From assembly GCF_013359865.1 (NCBI RefSeq), contig NZ_JABMCE010000080.1, forward strand, positions 62,001 through 126,000: a stretch of DNA of 64,000 bases, read 5' to 3'. The notes under the pieces are model-generated. The model made no database searches and was not told the DNA's origin. It saw nothing but the letters and a program-made list of their open reading frames with translations. Below, piece after piece: positions 62,589 to 64,000 of this stretch. The stretch is from Curtobacterium pusillum. Its GTDB lineage: Bacteria > Actinomycetota > Actinomycetes > Actinomycetales > Microbacteriaceae. The translations under genes and the position numbers were made by a program. Position 1 is the stretch's first letter, and each line of letters opens with the position of its first letter.

Positions 62589-64000
62589 TCAGCGGGGCCG
62601 GGTGTCCGGGTCCTCGGGACCCTCGGAGTCGTCGTCGGCGCCGTCGCCCGGGTTCTCGTCGACGTGCCCCGACTCGTCCTCGCGCGGACGGTCGCCGGTG
62701 GCGTCGTTCAGCAGGTCCTCGAGCGCCCGGTCGAACTCGTCGTCCTCGGCGGAGGCGCCGGGGTTCCGCAGCCGGGCGACGAACGCGTCCGGTGCGTCGA
62801 TGTCCTCCGACGTGGGCACGGCGTCGAAGTGCGACCAGAGGGCGTCCCGCTGCTCGGTCCCGAGCTCGTCGGTGACCCGCTGCCACATCGCTGCGGCCTC
62901 GCGGAGACGACGCGGGCGTAGTTCCAGGCCGACGAGCGTCGCGAACGCGGACTCGGCCGGTCCGCCCGCCGCACGACGGCGGCGGACCATCTCGGCGATC
63001 GCGCCGGACTTCGGCAGCCGCGCCGTCGCCGCCGCCGTGACCGTGTCGACCCAGCCCTCCACGAGCGCGAGCATCGTCTCGAGGCGGGCGAGCGCCGCCT
63101 CCTGCTCCTCCGTGCGCGGCGGGATGAGCGCACCGGACGCCAGTGCGTCGCGGAGCTGCTCCTGGTTCGTCGGGTCGATCTCCGACGCGAGTTCCTCGAC
63201 CCGGTCGAACGGGATGTGGATGCCCCGCGCGTAGTCGGTGATCGACGAGATGATGTGCAGTCGGAGCCACCGAGCCGAACGGAAGAGCCGGGCGTGCGCG
63301 AGCTCGCGGACCGCGAGGTAGATGCGGACCTCGTCCTCGGGGACGTCGAGGCCCTCGGCGAACTCGGACACGTTCTGCGGCAGGAGCGCCGCGACCTGCT
63401 CGTCGAGGAGGGGCACGCCGACGTCGCCCCCGGACACGACCTCCTTCGAGAGCTGCCCGACGACCTGGCCGAGCTGGATCGCGAAGAGGGCTCCGCCGAC
63501 GCCGCGCATGGCCTTCGAGACGTCGCCGAGCATCGCCTTGAGCTGCTCCGGAGCACGCTGCTCGATCGCCTCGGTGAGGGCGTTCGAGATGCTCAGCGCC
63601 ACGGGCTCGGCGATCTGCGCCCACACCGGGGTCGTCGCCTTCGCCCACTGCTCGCGGGTGTAGAGGCTCGGGGTCGCGGTGAGCTCGGTGACCGAGGTGG
63701 CCTCGTCCAGCCAGAGCGCCGCGACCTGGAACGCCTGATCGGCGGCCTGCGAGGTCGCCGGGTCGACCGGGTGGCCGCCCTCCCGCGCGATCGCAGTGGC
63801 GCGCTCGGAGGCGATGGAGAAGTCGATGCCGTCGCCACCGGACTGCGCGGCGCGCTGCAGCTGACTCATCAGGTTCGCGACGAAGGCCGGGTCGTTCGGC
63901 AGACCGGCGGCACCGGCGAGCTGCGACGGGTCGATCTGGCCCTCGCCGGAGAGGAGCTTCCGGAGCATCTCCTGGAAGTCGTCGTCCGGCCCCGGCTGCG
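62589..64000 (-). CDS. Zinc-dependent metalloprotease (DUF2342), N terminus cut by the window edge
   Basis: The visible 470 residues match the DUF2342 family, often annotated as zinc-dependent metalloprotease or F420-biosynthesis-associated protein. A helical N-terminal part (LRKLLSGEGQIDPSQLAG, then IAREGGHPVDPA) leads to the conserved block VYLAVRELAHARLF-like (RIYLAVRELAHARLF) and LHIISSITDYARGI. The C terminus is a disordered acidic tail. The reading frame stays open to base 64000, with DDDFQEMLRKL before the first internal methionine, so the true start lies outside the window. It is 40-odd bases downstream of the E1-like gene on the opposite side of a shared transcript. Confidence 0.88.
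   Translation of the reverse strand, partial: QPGPDDDFQEMLRKLLSGEGQIDPSQLAGAAGLPNDPAFVANLMSQLQRAAQSGGDGIDFSIASERATAIAREGGHPVDPATSQAADQAFQVAALWLDEATSVTELTATPSLYTREQWAKATTPVWAQIAEPVALSISNALTEAIEQRAPEQLKAMLGDVSKAMRGVGGALFAIQLGQVVGQLSKEVVSGGDVGVPLLDEQVAALLPQNVSEFAEGLDVPEDEVRIYLAVRELAHARLFRSARWLRLHIISSITDYARGIHIPFDRVEELASEIDPTNQEQLRDALASGALIPPRTEEQEAALARLETMLALVEGWVDTVTAAATARLPKSGAIAEMVRRRRAAGGPAESAFATLVGLELRPRRLREAAAMWQRVTDELGTEQRDALWSHFDAVPTSEDIDAPDAFVARLRNPGASAEDDEFDRALEDLLNDATGDRPREDESGHVDENPGDGADDDSEGPEDPDTRPR

Overview
This is a 64-kb stretch of GC-rich chromosome from an actinobacterium. The gene set, the very high third-position GC, the frequent GTG/TTG starts and the many leaderless start sites point to the family Microbacteriaceae, with Curtobacterium or a close relative as my best guess (inference; no marker gene such as 16S rRNA is present). 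I see no tRNA, rRNA, CRISPR array, insertion sequence, prophage or plasmid gene. Most of the window is chromosomal backbone, with small accessory patches at the left end and around 35.9-37.7 kb.

Layout. 0.3-7.3 kb: a loose set of accessory and housekeeping genes (a MalY-type aminotransferase, a methyltransferase, two acetyltransferases, a LysR regulator, a ribbon-helix-helix/VOC pair, an FBP-domain protein, a BlaI repressor with an M56 peptidase). 7.4-12.1 kb: a glycine riboswitch followed by gcvT-gcvH-gcvP. 12.2-14.2 kb: an S9 peptidase. 14.5-21.7 kb: an oligopeptide ABC transporter. Its binding-protein gene carries an in-frame stop codon, and its ATPase gene is separated from the permeases by an opposite-strand PH-domain gene. 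22.5-25.9 kb: a peroxiredoxin, a CPBP protease and typA. 26-35.5 kb: an M20 amidohydrolase, a lipoprotein, an MshB-like deacetylase, ferredoxin fdxA, and the succinylase branch of diaminopimelate synthesis (dapC, dapD, dapE) around citrate synthase. 35.6-38.8 kb: a DUF3117 protein, an orphan ATPase, a toxin-antitoxin-like pair whose PIN toxin is frameshifted, an O-methyltransferase and tatB. 38.9-48.2 kb: a secreted GH18 chitinase, an Mrp/DUF1003/MgtE-CBS group, a stress protein, an acetyltransferase, aminopeptidase P and a PHP phosphoesterase. 48.4-64 kb: a DNA-repair and RNA block with a DEAD-box helicase, a ferritin-like protein, DUF3107, the AdnA/AdnB helicase-nuclease, an APH-fold protein lacking its catalytic Asp, NudC, UvrD2, an orphan E1-like cyclodehydratase homologue and a DUF2342 metalloprotease cut by the window edge.

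From memory, the order typA-mshB-fdx-dapC-dapD-dapE-DUF3117-methyltransferase-tatB-mrp-MgtE resembles the Mycobacterium tuberculosis Rv1165-Rv1232 region. The order DEAD helicase-ferritin-like-DUF3107-adnAB-nudC-uvrD2-metalloprotease resembles Rv3211-Rv3195. The two blocks would then be old actinobacterial synteny brought together here.

Two patterns cut across the annotation. (1) A dispersed palindromic repeat with the core GGAGGCGCGG sits at seven of the convergent gene ends, as full hairpins (12.1, 32.0, 38.8 kb) or half-sites, and also inside two coding sequences. (2) About twenty genes have a TANNNT -10 hexamer exactly 6-8 nt before the start codon, which implies leaderless transcripts and fixes several otherwise ambiguous starts.
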